Below are positions 42,724 to 53,602 of a stretch of DNA of 64,000 bases, in pieces (the stretch's first letter is position 1; every line of letters begins with the position of its first letter). This DNA is from Planococcus citri (taxonomy: Eukaryota; Arthropoda; Insecta; Hemiptera; Pseudococcidae): the NCBI RefSeq assembly GCF_950023065.1, contig NC_088681.1:6014001-6078000 (forward strand), written 5' to 3'. A program made the translations under genes and the position numbers. The notes beneath the pieces were generated by a model. The model did no database searches. It saw only the letters and a program-made list of their open reading frames with translations, and was not told where the DNA came from.

Positions 42724-45700
42724 AGTAAACTGCCCTATTATGAGACCCTTCAATATCTCAGCTGTTTATTAGCGCACTGTACCGTTGATTGCATGATTGG
42801 CTGATATTTGTCAATAACTAAGCTGCACCTTTCAACTGGCGAGTTTCTGTGAAGTGTTTTCATTGCATTGCCAATAACATGTTTTTTAACTTGTGAAATA
42901 TTTTTAGAGGTGTATTTGGGACGCATTATATTCTGAACTAGGCAAGGTAATTTTAATATCTTTACATAAATGTGCAGTCAAGATGTTATATTTTATGATT
43001 CTGGCATGTTTGGTGATTTATTTTATAATTTTATGGATTTAGAGGAAATCAAAAAAAAAAACACCGATTTCCTAATATGAGACCCCACAAGTTGGACAAT
43101 ATGAGACCCCTGTTAAAAATAATGTAAAATTGTGTCATTATCAGTTATTATTTATTATGGCGTTTTTACTGGTAATTCTTCATATTATCCTGATACATTG
43201 TATTTGTAAAGTCAACAAACATCAATCGTGACTTTTAGATTTTTCTATTCGAATATCCGAAATTCTACTCAATTAATATTACCGTTTTCACGCTAACGTT
43301 CGCATTATGGCGATTTTCTATCCCATTTATTTTTCTGTACATATTTGTTTGTTTGTAAATAGGTATGTTAAATACCCATATCCGTTTTTATTTTGAATTG
43401 TGCATTGTATTATAATGGTATTTCATCAGGTTATGTTCAAATTTCATTGGGTTAAGGGTACCAGACACGTTACACTATTGCCTATTTGAGATAAAAATGC
43501 TAATCGAGATGTATTTCATTCATAACTTTATCTGAATTCCTTTTCAAAGGTTCACGTGCGGTTATATAATTCAAAAATTAGATCGCAGTAGCTAGCTATT
43601 GATATCTAATCACCTTTATCATTCGACATACTGATTGTGGATCACAGTTGTGAGCTGTTGATATACATATTCACCTAATTGTTATCATGGATTATATCAA
43701 GGGTATCAAGCCTTTCTCGGTTCCAGTAATTGGCTATCATGGAAAGATAAAGTGCTTGATGCACTCGCCTTGTTTAATGCCATGGCCATTGTCAAGGGTA
43801 AATCAACCTGCCCGGAAGAACCAAAATCGACAGATAAAGCATAAGACAGCACCAAAAAACGTAAGTTGATTGCAACATGGCAAAAATCTTCACACTAAGT
43901 GAAGATAATTATTTCACAAACCATTTCTCAAGAGCTACACAGTCGCATCGTTGGTAGGCTCTCCACGCATGAAGCATGGGCAGTGCTCACAAAGGAATTC
44001 GATGATAAGGCAGAAGATCAAATATTCCGCAAATGCCTGAATTTCTTCAGTATGGAGTGGAATGATTACAAAGACACACCCTCTGTTGTTGCGCGAATCA
44101 AAAATCAACATCGTGACTTTCGAGCTAGTCTGGAAAATTGCAAAATTGAGACAGTCCATAAGCTGTTGGAAATACTATTCATTTCAAAAGTTTTATACAT
44201 TCTTCCGAGTTGTTTTGAATCATTTAAATCGAGCTACCTTCTTCTCAAAGCTCAAGCTGATAAGTCACCAAGTGATCTGTCAGATTTGCTTATCATGCAC
44301 GAGCGCAACGTCTCACCAGTACATAGTTCAACGTCATCATCATCAGAAGCTATGTTTGCTAAAACTGGTCAGAAGAGTGGTTCAAAATTTGTTGCGAAAA
44401 CATCTGGTGATCAATCCGTTCAAAATCATCAAATAAATGACCAAGTGTATAAATACTGTTCCTGGAAAGGGCACCGGCTCAAAAAGTGCTCACAGTGGAT
44501 CAACAACGGTAAACCACCCTTTTCTGCTCGCGCTAATGATACTTCTGGTTGTTTGCCAAAACTCAACCTCAATCTTGGTGGATTGATAATGGTGCAACAA
44601 AGCATATTATGTCGAATCGAGAATGGTTTCAAACATATGAGCCACTTCCAAAGAACCAATACATCAAATCTGCTGGCAGTTGTGTCACAGCAGTTGGTCA
44701 TGGATGGATGGAAGTAGCTAGCTTTGTAAATGGCCAACTTGTTATGTTTGATTTGACTGTGGTATGGCACATTCCGAGTATTCAGAAGAATTTGTTCTCA
44801 GTCGTCGTGGCTCATGATAAAAAGCCAGAGAGCAAATTTCATTCAAATCCAATGTTCTGCAAATTGGAGGCAGATAATTGTGTTATGTTCACCAGTTTGA
44901 GACCGAAAAGTGGTTCTCTTTTTAAAGCATCGTTCGAGACCATTTTGCCAGAACTGCAGGTGAATGCTGTTGAAAACAGCAAAATTGTACAGCTTTATCA
45001 CAAACGATGGGGCCACATGGACAAGAACCACATACGCGCAAAAGTTGAAGAATAGGGCCTGAAGAAATGATCTCAGGAAACTAAAACCAATTCCAGTCGA
45101 CCCTGTCAGTTTGAGAAAATTCATCGCGAAATGTTTGAAATACGTTTATCGACCAGAGCAGTTGGTGAGCTGCTATCTGGTGATATTTGAGGGGCCATTT
45201 GATTGCTTCTTCGGTGGTCGCAAATAAGTTATGTTTGAATTTCATTAACCATGTCTCATATAGTACAAATTACATTGAGCTTTTCTGGAACAGGTTGAAA
45301 ATGGCCATAAAACACTTCAAAACGCAATAAAATCATTTCAAAATATTAAAATTGGATGAAATTTGAATAATAGGCCTGTGAACTATGTACCTAAACTACC
45401 TACAGCTGAAGATTTAGACTTTATGTGCTCAATGCGCACCAAAACTGATAAAAATGGCATATACATATATACTATAAAAACGATTTGTATTGTTTATTAA
45501 CCAAAATATAATGTTTTCCCATCCTATTTCCATTTTTTTCCTAAATTAAAAAAAAAAAACATAGGGTCTCATTATAGGACCGCTTTTTTTATTGTCAAAA
45601 TTGCAATTTTTTTTATTGAAAAAAATCGTATAATTTTTTTTTTTAAATCAACACAAGGGGGTTGTAGATTGGAGTATTGAGTACGTTTTAGTGGAAACAG

Positions 45701-45782
45701 AATTAAAAAATATGCAATAGGTTCGGACTTCGGAGTAATACAGGTTCTACAAAAAGGTTCCCATATTAGGGCTGGTTATACC
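42724..45782. mobile_element. 3.06-kb element at a TTAA site, carrying a copia fragment
   Basis: TTAA lies on both sides (42720-42723, 45783-45786). Imperfect inverted ends contain GCCCTATTATGAGACC (left) and GGTTCCCATATTAGGGC (right). The phrase ATATGAGACCCC recurs at about 43,076 and 43,104 and inverted near 45,563, as subterminal repeats. Ends are not the CCC type of piggyBac, so only the TTAA target is certain. The middle is copia-type coding DNA, either captured or later inserted. Confidence 0.65.
43687..45260 (+). pseudogene. Ty1/copia gag-pol fragment, broken
   Basis: A gag begins at ATG 43687. It changes frame after ~15 codons and meets stops before the long frame at 43,899-44,717. 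The gag frame contains a helical copia gag region and a zinc knuckle whose first Cys is changed (YKYCSWKGHRLKKC). In the next frame (44,549-45,055) the aspartic protease motif (WWIDNGAT) and a GAG-pre-integrase patch (LYHKRWGH) are seen. Integrase traces follow to ~45,260 with more stops. No reverse transcriptase, RNase H or LTR is present. It is dead. Confidence 0.85.
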
Positions 45783-45966
45783 TTAATAGTTCAGTTGATC
45801 ACATTTAATAAAAATATAAATAACGAAAGCACATGGGGTTGTTTGGTAGATTGGGATGATAACAATTCACCAATCGTATGCATCTTTTTTACATTTCCAA
45901 CATGTATTTTCAAGCAAAAAAAAAAAAAAAATGTAATTGGTATACTCGATATTTCGGTGCTCCCTG

Positions 45967-46360
45967 TAGACCATGAAATATCGCATTTTTACGAGGAAAA
46001 AACAATTCCCACACACTCGAAAAAATATTTACTACATCAAAAAATAAATTGTACGATGGCGCAATTGGCCCTTTCGTAGCTACATAACATTCTAATGGTA
46101 TTTTTGCAATAGGTAAATGCCAAATTTGTAATTTTTTTTCTCGAAAATGAAAAAAAAATGCCAGTCCAACTTTTTTATGTGATATTCTACATAAAAAGGA
46201 CTAGATAAAACTGAGAATTTTTTCAGAATTTTTACTCGCGAACATCGTGGTTATATTTAAATTAAAAAGTTTTAAAATAAATTTTTCGAGGATTTTGAAA
46301 ATGGCATCACTGATTTTGACATCACTCGTCGATTACCCCTCTCAAAGTACTACAATTTGA
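45967..46360. other. No gene seen
   Basis: AT-rich, with two poly-A/T hairpins, leading into a CTGGAGGCTCCAG-family fragment at 46,360-46,674 that resumes at 47,565-47,630. Confidence 0.4.
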
Positions 46361-46674
46361 AGAAAAAAAAAATCAAAATTCTATACGACGTACAACCGGA
46401 GCAATTTGCAACTGAAATTTTCCATTTCTGGCCATTTTGAAGAACTTTGAAGGCTGCTGCAGGCTCAAGAACTGCTTGAAACGATTCGAACTTATTTCTA
46501 ATCGTTTTGACAGCTCGAAAATTGGAAATATCCCAGATTTCAGCTTTCAAGAGTAATTTGGTAGGATTTTGATTTTTTTCTCGTGTTTAGCCCAAATGTG
46601 ATTTTCAAAAATTCACCAAAAATCAAAAAATGCGCTTCAGCTCTTGAAATTTTGGCCGGTGTTGAATTTTAGCA

Positions 46675-47564
46675 CCGTAAACTGGGGTAACATTGAAATC
46701 GCGGGGTAACATTGAAGGGTGCGGTTTTTCATCACGTTTTGCTCCATGGCGGTGGAACTATGAAGAATGGAGCAATTCTGACACCGGGAATGGATAGAGT
46801 ACACTTTGGCAGTTATTTTTCCTATTTTATCATTTTCAACTACTGGTTCCAACACCAATAAAAAAGCAAATGAAAAAAAGTGGTGTTTTAATTACTTTTA
46901 ATTGATGTGAAAAGCTTGGTGTCTGGAATTTTGAATTTTCAAATAATGAGTCAAGTGACATTATAGATGTGTTGGTACACCTCCTGACTACAAATTAGCG
47001 CATTTGTTCAAGTGCCAAAGTTCTTCCCTGAGGAGTAAAAAAATAATATTCAAACTGGGGTAACTTTGAAGGCTATAAAAAAATCATGAAATTTCAGTAA
47101 AATTGGCCAAAAATGCATGAAAATGCTTGAAAACTTCTTAAAAATGATGTGAAAACTTGAAAAACAGCTCTAAAATCATTGAAAAATCATGAAATTCGGT
47201 AAAATTGGCAAAAATGCGTGAAAAACGCCTGAAAACTAGAAAAATTTCAAATTATCTTTTTGGAGCACTCTTTCATAAATTCAATTGTGAATACGGATCA
47301 TTTTGTAGGTGCTTGACGCGTATAAAGTGACCAAGACATTTCAAGGGGCCTTCAAAGTTACCCCAAACACTGGGTAACTTTGAAGGGCACTTCTTTTGGC
47401 TTTTGCGCCTGACAGGAAAAAGGTAGACAACTTCTGTAAACGCCAAAACGTAGTGCTGACATAGCTTTATCAAAAGCACCACACACATTTCCCCTACCTC
47501 CGCCATTCATGCCTCTAAACATGAAAAATTCTGAAAAATCCTTCAATGTTACCCCAGTTTACGG
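46675..47564. mobile_element. TIR element built of GGGGTAACATTGAA words
   Basis: CCGTAAACTGGGGTAACATT at the left and AATGTTACCCCAGTTTACGG at the right are the ends. GGGGTAAC(A/T)TTGAAGG recurs inside on both strands (46,708; 47,047; 47,350; 47,385). The disrupted target is the family phrase GATAAATTTTTGCATGCTC. A target duplication is not clear. Confidence 0.75.
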
Positions 47565-48218
47565 CGGCATGTTCTTTCTTGTCCAGTTCAAAAAATTTCG
47601 TGAGAGTACAATATTGGAAAGAAATTCATTAATCGACATACTTTGAAAAAGGAAAAAACGCCAAACATTAAAACACCATCGTATATTTTTTTCCCCATAA
47701 TATAAAAGCATCAACTCCAGAAAATTTGAGCAAAATTGGCATTTTGGGCGAATCATTTTTGAGAACTAGACTGATCCGTCCAGAAAATTGCAATAATTCA
47801 AAAAAATAAATCGACTATCGAATTGAGAGATTCTGTAATTCACTCTGATTTGTTTTTGATAATTTCATTAATCGATACACTTTGAAAAAGAAAAAAAAGC
47901 AAACATAAACTACCATCGTGTATTTTTTCCCATAAGTAAGTTGAATTACATACAAACACGTTGGGTGACAATAAGGCATTTATGCGCCAATCTCTAGGAA
48001 TAAACAGAATTCAAGAAATCGCTCAAGTATCTAGTCAAGTTTTTTTCCCGTTGATAAAAAAAAAACAAAGAAAAACCAATTTCAATCTTTACACAATTAG
48101 AAAAGTAAGTAGTCAATAATTGACTGAATTATTAAGAAATCAATAAAGCTTGAAATCAAGTAACAAAGTAAAACACTGAATCTGTACACATTTAGATAGG
48201 CAGTAGGTACCTACCTAG
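47565..48218. other. Repeat remnant and doubled conserved 3' flank
   Basis: The block AACGCCAAACATTAAAACACC...TTTTTTTCCCCATAA near 47,655 is repeated at about 47,895 (AAGCAAACATAAACTACC). The zinc-finger 3' flank is therefore partly duplicated here, with GTAAGTAGTCAATAATTG doubled as well. Confidence 0.6.
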
Positions 48219-48681
48219 TCAATAATTGAAATTTAAATAGGTACATCTAGATGATATGTGATTGCCTAGGTCGTCCTTACGGCGGAATTTCTTTCCGCAA
48301 TGGGCACACTCAAAACGAGAGCCTTCCACATGGATACTTTCATGTCTTGTCCTACTGCGATCATGCTTGAATTGTTGGTTGCATGTGCGACATTTGAAGG
48401 ATTTCGCTTCACTATGCGTCCGTTGATGCTGAGTGAGATAATCTTTTCGAGTAAAACTTTTGCTACACGTTTGACAAGAAAACGGTTTCACACCAGAATG
48501 TACTCTCAGGTGTGTAAAGAGATTACCTTTACAGGAAAACTTTTTTCCGCAATTAGGACACTCAAAAACAGCTCCTTCCACATGCATGCGTTCGTGCTCC
48601 AATTTACTTTTATTCTGCTTGAATCGTGCGTCACAAGGGCTGCATTCGTTGTCCTTCTTTTCATTATGTGTCAATCCATGT
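48219..48681 (-). pseudogene. C2H2 zinc-finger terminal exon 7, 5' truncated
   Basis: Five complete fingers (CSPC, CPNC, CQTC, CRTC, and the C2HC end HISSRC) plus the last residues of finger 2 (HGLTH) are read on the minus strand. At 48,682 the homology stops and repeat DNA (TGAAAATAATATAAATC) begins, so finger 1, most of finger 2 and the phase-0 acceptor are missing. They are not found on the far side of the 48.75-52.09 kb insertion. The frame itself is open to the stop 48219. Without an acceptor it is probably not used. It is the first zinc-finger exon below gene B, so its loss would leave the 42.0-kb exon as the next choice. Confidence 0.75.
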
Positions 48682-48749
48682 GAAAATAATATAAATCATA
48701 AAAAACAGTCAATTTTGAATTTTTAAACGTTTGCCAAATATCGAGATAT

Positions 48750-51700
48750 CGCACCTCGGGAGTAATAAGGTTACATCTCAAAAAAGTGAAATTGATTCAT
48801 TATTTTCATCAACTTTTGATTAATTGTGAGGAATGAATAGCACCTCATTTTAAAGATCTGGTATCCTACCTTCATTTAGCACGAGAACACTTTGAAAAAT
48901 AAAACCATAAAGAGGAAATATTTCAATGTTTGGAAAACATTTTAAGTTATAACCTTCTATTAAAATTGATGTGGAGGCGAAAGGAAGCGTCCAAAAGAAA
49001 TTTCATGATAGCAAAGTTGTAGAGAATTAAATTTCCAATCGATATAATGTCGTTAGCTTTTATCTAGAGTGCTTAGTTTTTGAGTTTTTTTCAAAAACTA
49101 AAATTTCATTATTTGTGCAAATTTATTTTTCTGAGAAGTGATCAATTCAAAAAAAAATTTCCATTTGGTACAAACCAATAAAAAATGCACTCCTTGTGAC
49201 TATTTCTAACTGACAAACATTCAAAACAATCAAAACGGTTTGTTAACACTTTGTATGTACGAAAGGGTATTCCCGGTTAAGATAGGTGAAATGGCCCTGT
49301 TCCCAGATCTGGAAAATCATGACGGATTATTGTTGGGTACCTCCAATAAAAATTTTCGAGCGGAATTTCCACCCCCCAAGATCAGTATAGCCAAAAAACG
49401 TGTTTTTTGCGTGAAAAATTCGGTATCCGTGAGTAATGGGGATAAAATTCTGGTACTACGTGGAATGTGTAGGGGAAGCCTGGGCCTTTCAACACGATTT
49501 TTTTCAAAAAATTTTATCATAGTGGTGGGGGTAAAATTGACAAAAGAAAACTTTGAACCGCCACAGCTCCGAATTGAAGGGTTGGGCACCATAACTGTTT
49601 TCGCCGAAATATGTCTTTTTGCATGTACTTTCTTCCTGCCAATCCATAAAATTGAAATTTTGTCTGCAAAATGCTCATATTTGCAAAAAACACTAAAAAA
49701 ATACACGTTTTTCGCGTTTTTTTGCAAAATTATGCGAAATATGCGAAAAATGCATAGAACAAAAAATGTTGAGCGTCAAATTTTACTCTAGAAAACGTGT
49801 TCTAAAGGTTGTCAAAACACTCATCTACTGAAATTAGCAAGGATTGTAATCATGAGTTCTGTGAATAAAAAAATACAAACAAAATTCAAATTGAGGTCAG
49901 AGCGATTCAGTTGCAATTCTCAAAGTCTTTTTAATAATTTAAACACGTCTCCGCTAAGTTTGGTGAAAAAAATCCTTCAAAATGAAAATATCACAAGTCA
50001 AACTTACAAAAATTTACCCAGAATGGGCGAATTACCCAAAAATTGTTCATTAATCTAACTCAAAATCAGTAATTGCAGATGATACAAATTTAGATTTCAA
50101 TTTCAATTTTCAAAAATTTAAACCAAATCTTTTTCAAATCCAAAAGGTACCATACACATATGTTCAACAAATCTTACCAAAATTCAAAAACTTTGAAAAA
50201 AATCCCAAAATTGTACTAAAAAACTCATCTAAAATTCATTCTAGATCATAGATAGATTCAAAATCAGATTATTGTCCCAAAATCAAGAGGTAATTTACGC
50301 GATTATAGAAAAATCAGATTAATGTCTCAAGAAAGTGAATGAAGAAAAGTGATTCCAAAAATAACCAAATGATGAATTATGCAATTTATATTTTCCAATG
50401 GAAATTATAAATCATAAAAAATTGACTAACTTGATCCAAATTTGGTTTGACAATGAGAGGGAAGAAATTGTCGACCAAAATTGACCCATAAAGAGAGGCA
50501 AATCGTTTGAAAAATTAATTTTTTAGCATATTTGAAGGTCCTATACCCATACTAACTAAATTTTCTGAAAAAATAGATGTTGTGTAATTGTGTATGTATC
50601 TCATCTTTAGATGTGAGGTAGGTATCATTTTATTTACAAGTATAATTGCACATTTTTTTCGAGTCAGTATTTTTCTATTTTTAAGAAAACTAGAAAAAAT
50701 GAATAGAAAAGGAAATCGAGAGGAAAAAATATAAAATTACAAAGATTGATTTTAAAAGTGGAAAAATCAGCACTTTTTAGACAAATTTTGACAAATGTTA
50801 GGACTTTTTGACAATTTTTGAAAAAGCTGTACTTCCAGACTATTTTGGCTAACAACAAGATTTTATTGGCCATTTTGGCACAAAACAGAATTTTTTGCAT
50901 AACCTGTGAATAAAAGGCTTTTGCCCACAATATTCTGTCAAAAAAGTAAAACTTGCTGACAATTTTGACAAAAAGCAGGAGTTTTGAAAATTTTGGCTAA
51001 AAGCAAGTTTTTTGTTCATTTTTCAAAAAATATTAGAACTTTTTTGATAATGTCAGAAGAAAATGTATTTTTCAACAATATGACCAAAAACAGTAAAATT
51101 TGACAAAAACAAGAATTTTATGAAAATTTTGGCAAAAGCAGGAATTTTTGACAAGTTTGCAGTAGCTATTTTTCGCCTCTGACACGACCAACGTGACAAT
51201 TATCAGAAAGCGCATGTTGTATAAATACCTCATCTCAAGACTTTGCTGCAAAGACGTGGTGCGTGTGCCTGCTTAGCTCAGTAGATGAGTGTTTTGACAA
51301 CCTTTAGAACCACATTTTCTAGAGTAAAATTTGACGCTCAACATTTTTTGTTCTATGCATTTTTCGCATATTTCGCAAAATTTTGCAAAAAAACGCGAAA
51401 AACGTGTATTTTTTTAGTGTTTTTTGCAAATATGAGCATTTTGCAGACAAAATTTCAATTTTATGGATTGGCAGGAAGAAAGTACATGCAAAAAGACATA
51501 TTTCGGCGAAAACAGTTATGGTGCCCAACCCTTCAATTCGGAGCTGTGGCGGTTCAAAGTTTTCTTTTGTCAATTTTACCCCCACCACTATGATAAAATT
51601 TTTTGAAAAAAATCGTGTTGAAAGGCCCAGGCTTCCCCTACACATTCCACGTGGTACCAGAATTTTATCCCCATTACTCACGGATACAGAATTTTTCACG

Positions 51701-52092
51701 CAAAAAACACGTTTTTTGGCTATACTGATCAAGGGGGGTGTGTTGGGGGGGGGGGGGTGGAAATTCCGCTCGAAAATTTTTATTGGAGGTACCCAACAAT
51801 AATCCATCATGATTTTCCAAATCTGGGAACAGGGCCATTTCACCTATCTTAACCGGGAATACCCTTTGCTCAAAAAAGTCGGAGTTTTTTGAGATGTACC
51901 CTTATAACTCCAAACAACTTGCAATGTTGTTGGGATTTTGAGTCAGGCCATTTGCGTTTTTTACAAGATCTAGATAATGTACCCAGCTCAAAGTGTTATT
52001 TTTGGTTGAGGGGGGTCATACAAACCTCAAAAATGCAAAAACGTCAAAATCATTTTTTGTTTGAGATGTAACCTTATTACTCCCGAAGTACG
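48750..52092. mobile_element. CGCACCTC-family TIR element with a nested palindrome
   Basis: The ends CGCACCTCGGGAGTAATAAG and CTTATTACTCCCGAAGTACG are inverted. ATAT flanks both sides (48746-48749, 52093-52096). Removing 49,265-51,864 leaves 743 bp, close to the 777-bp relative at 15,163 and collinear with it (GATCTGGTATCCTACCTTC, GGAGGCGAAAGGAAGCGTCC). Confidence 0.85.
49265..51864. mobile_element. 2.6-kb palindromic element nested in the previous one
   Basis: The ends GGGTATTCCCGGTTAAGATA and TATCTTAACCGGGAATACCC pair, as do ~570-bp arms (49,265-49,832, 51,283-51,864). The target, seen intact at 15,710-15,718 (GAAATTTGC), is split without duplication. Frames of 183 and 174 codons in the arms are mirror images of each other and not a gene. 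The spacer (49.84-51.28 kb) is AT-rich with GACAATTTT(T)GAC words and a TATAAATA at 51,221. A relative seems to start near 63,277. Confidence 0.8.
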
Positions 52093-52868
52093 ATATCTCG
52101 ATATTTGGCAAACGTTTAAAAATTCAAAATTGACTGTTTTTTATGATTTATATTATTTTCAAAAAAGTACGTACTTACATGATCATCAAAATAAATCCTA
52201 AAACTGATATTAATTCCCCAAATCCAAATTTCGCCATTTCCAGCCATTCTGGAGCCTCCAGCGCGATTTTTCAATTCATCCAGAATTTTTAATTTGCTCC
52301 AGAAGACGTTAATATGAAGTTGTGCAGCTGAAAATCGAGTTGAATTTATCCACATTTGAGCCGATTCTGGAGGGGACACCTCAAGAGTGGTTTTTCGACC
52401 AGGTTTTTCATAATAAAAATATCCAAAAATTAAAACTCTTGAGGTGTCCCCTTCAGAATCGTCTCAAATGTGGATAAACTCGTTAAACAGGTAGAGTATA
52501 ACACACAACTCGATTTTTAGCTGCCCAACTGCATATTCACGCCTTCTGGAGCAAATTAAAAATTCTGAAGAAATTGAAAAATCGTGCTGGAGGCACCAGA
52601 ATGGCTGAAAATGGCGAAATTTGGATTTGGGGAATTAATATCAGTTTTAAGATTTATTTTGATCATTTTTACTGATTATGTACGTACTTTTTTGAAAATA
52701 ATATAAATCATCAAAAACAGTCAATTTTGAATTTTCAAACGTTCGCCAAATATCGAGATATGAAGTTGGGCAGCTGAAAATTTGGTTTTGGGGGTCTTAG
52801 ACTATGTTTTTTCGAAAAATCGCGGTCCCATTCAAATCGGAGGCGGACACCTCAAGAGGTTCCCTTGT
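52093..52868. repeat. Palindromic repeat (arms 52,097-52,315 and 52,545-52,757) plus tail
   Basis: ATATCTCGATATTTGGCAAA and TTCGCCAAATATCGAGATAT are inverted, with CTTCTGGAGCAAATTAAAAA at the inner arm edge. The tail to 52,868 matches 8,620-8,740. The outer part of the same repeat lies at 48,682-48,749. Confidence 0.75.
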
Positions 52869-53372
52869 TAGCAACAATGACTAAAAATTTGCATCACTGC
52901 GTTCTGAAATATTGACTTAGCTTGAAAAGTGAGATATTCGGTGTTCTAGTTCAACAAATGTGAAATATTTAAAAAGAAAAAATTTTCAAAACACGAATTC
53001 ACTCGAAAATACGAAATTTGTTTTTCCATTATTCCAATCCTTCAGTAGAACCCTAAAAGTGATCTGGAGAATATTCTATGGAAATGGTTTATAGATTTAC
53101 GCGAGATCTTGAATAATACATAACTAAGCTATCTTTACACTTCTGTAAGTGGGCCATTTTTCTCAAAAAAAGAAGTTGGTAGGAGCTAGAGCGAAAAAAA
53201 CTGGGGAAATGTCCCTAGGATCCAGATCTTTCCTCCAGGAGCACCTCCGGAACTAAATTTTTATCCGAGCAACTTTCAACTTCGAATACACGTCTTCACT
53301 AGTTTTTATCGAAATCCTCTTACATTTTTTTTTCACCATCTATACCCTAATGTAGTATATTGACATACTAAC

Positions 53373-53602
53373 CTTGGTTGAAACATTGCTGGAGTTTTTC
53401 GTTGGCTTTTTCACGCTTGGGAGATGTTTTTTCTGTTTTGCAGATCGAGCAATCCCACCTTGGCCGGAGTTTTCTTGATTTTTTGAGCATCCTGCTCGTG
53501 CCTCTACGTTATAACGACTCTCATGCGACTTTTCTGAGGAAGGAATGGGGGAATTTGGAGATTGACTATCTTCGTCAAAATATTCCAGTTTCGGAAGTGT
53601 TA
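53373..53602 (-). CDS. Gene B exon 9, full-length linker exon (phase 1 to 0)
   Basis: Acceptor TTTTTCAG at 53603-53604 and donor CCAAG|GTTAGTATG. It encodes TLPKLEYFDEDSQSPNSP, SSEKSHESRYNVEARAGC, KNQENSGQG and the basic SAKQKKHLPSVKKPTK. This is the complete form of the exon damaged at 19.1 and 24.1 kb and shortened at 29.2 kb. Confidence 0.78.

Larger units (their letters stand above)
42684..45966. mobile_element. Mariner-type MITE split by a TTAA element
   Basis: CAGGGAGTTCCCC at 42,684 and GGTGCTCCCTG at 45,966 are its ends, each with outside TA (42682-42683, 45967-45968). Removing 42,724-45,782 and one TTAA leaves 220 bp, matching the 218-bp intact copy at 28,199. The interior phrases GTTTTATGTTTA and TCACATTTAATA join correctly. 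Confidence 0.8.

Noticed and set aside
43899..45055. Active copia retrotransposon
   Set aside because: gag is frameshifted, a zinc-knuckle Cys is lost, integrase is broken, reverse transcriptase and LTRs are missing.
51268..51345. tRNA-like A box (GCTTAGCTCAGTAGATGAG) near a TATAAATA
   Set aside because: The D-stem part fits, but no anticodon stem pairs and no B box (GGTTCGANTCC) follows. It lies at the arm edge of a palindromic element. Chance or a very old remnant.
49240..51843. Open frames of 183, 136, 174 and 139 codons
   Set aside because: They are mirror copies in the two arms of one palindrome, share no known domain and exist on both strands at once.
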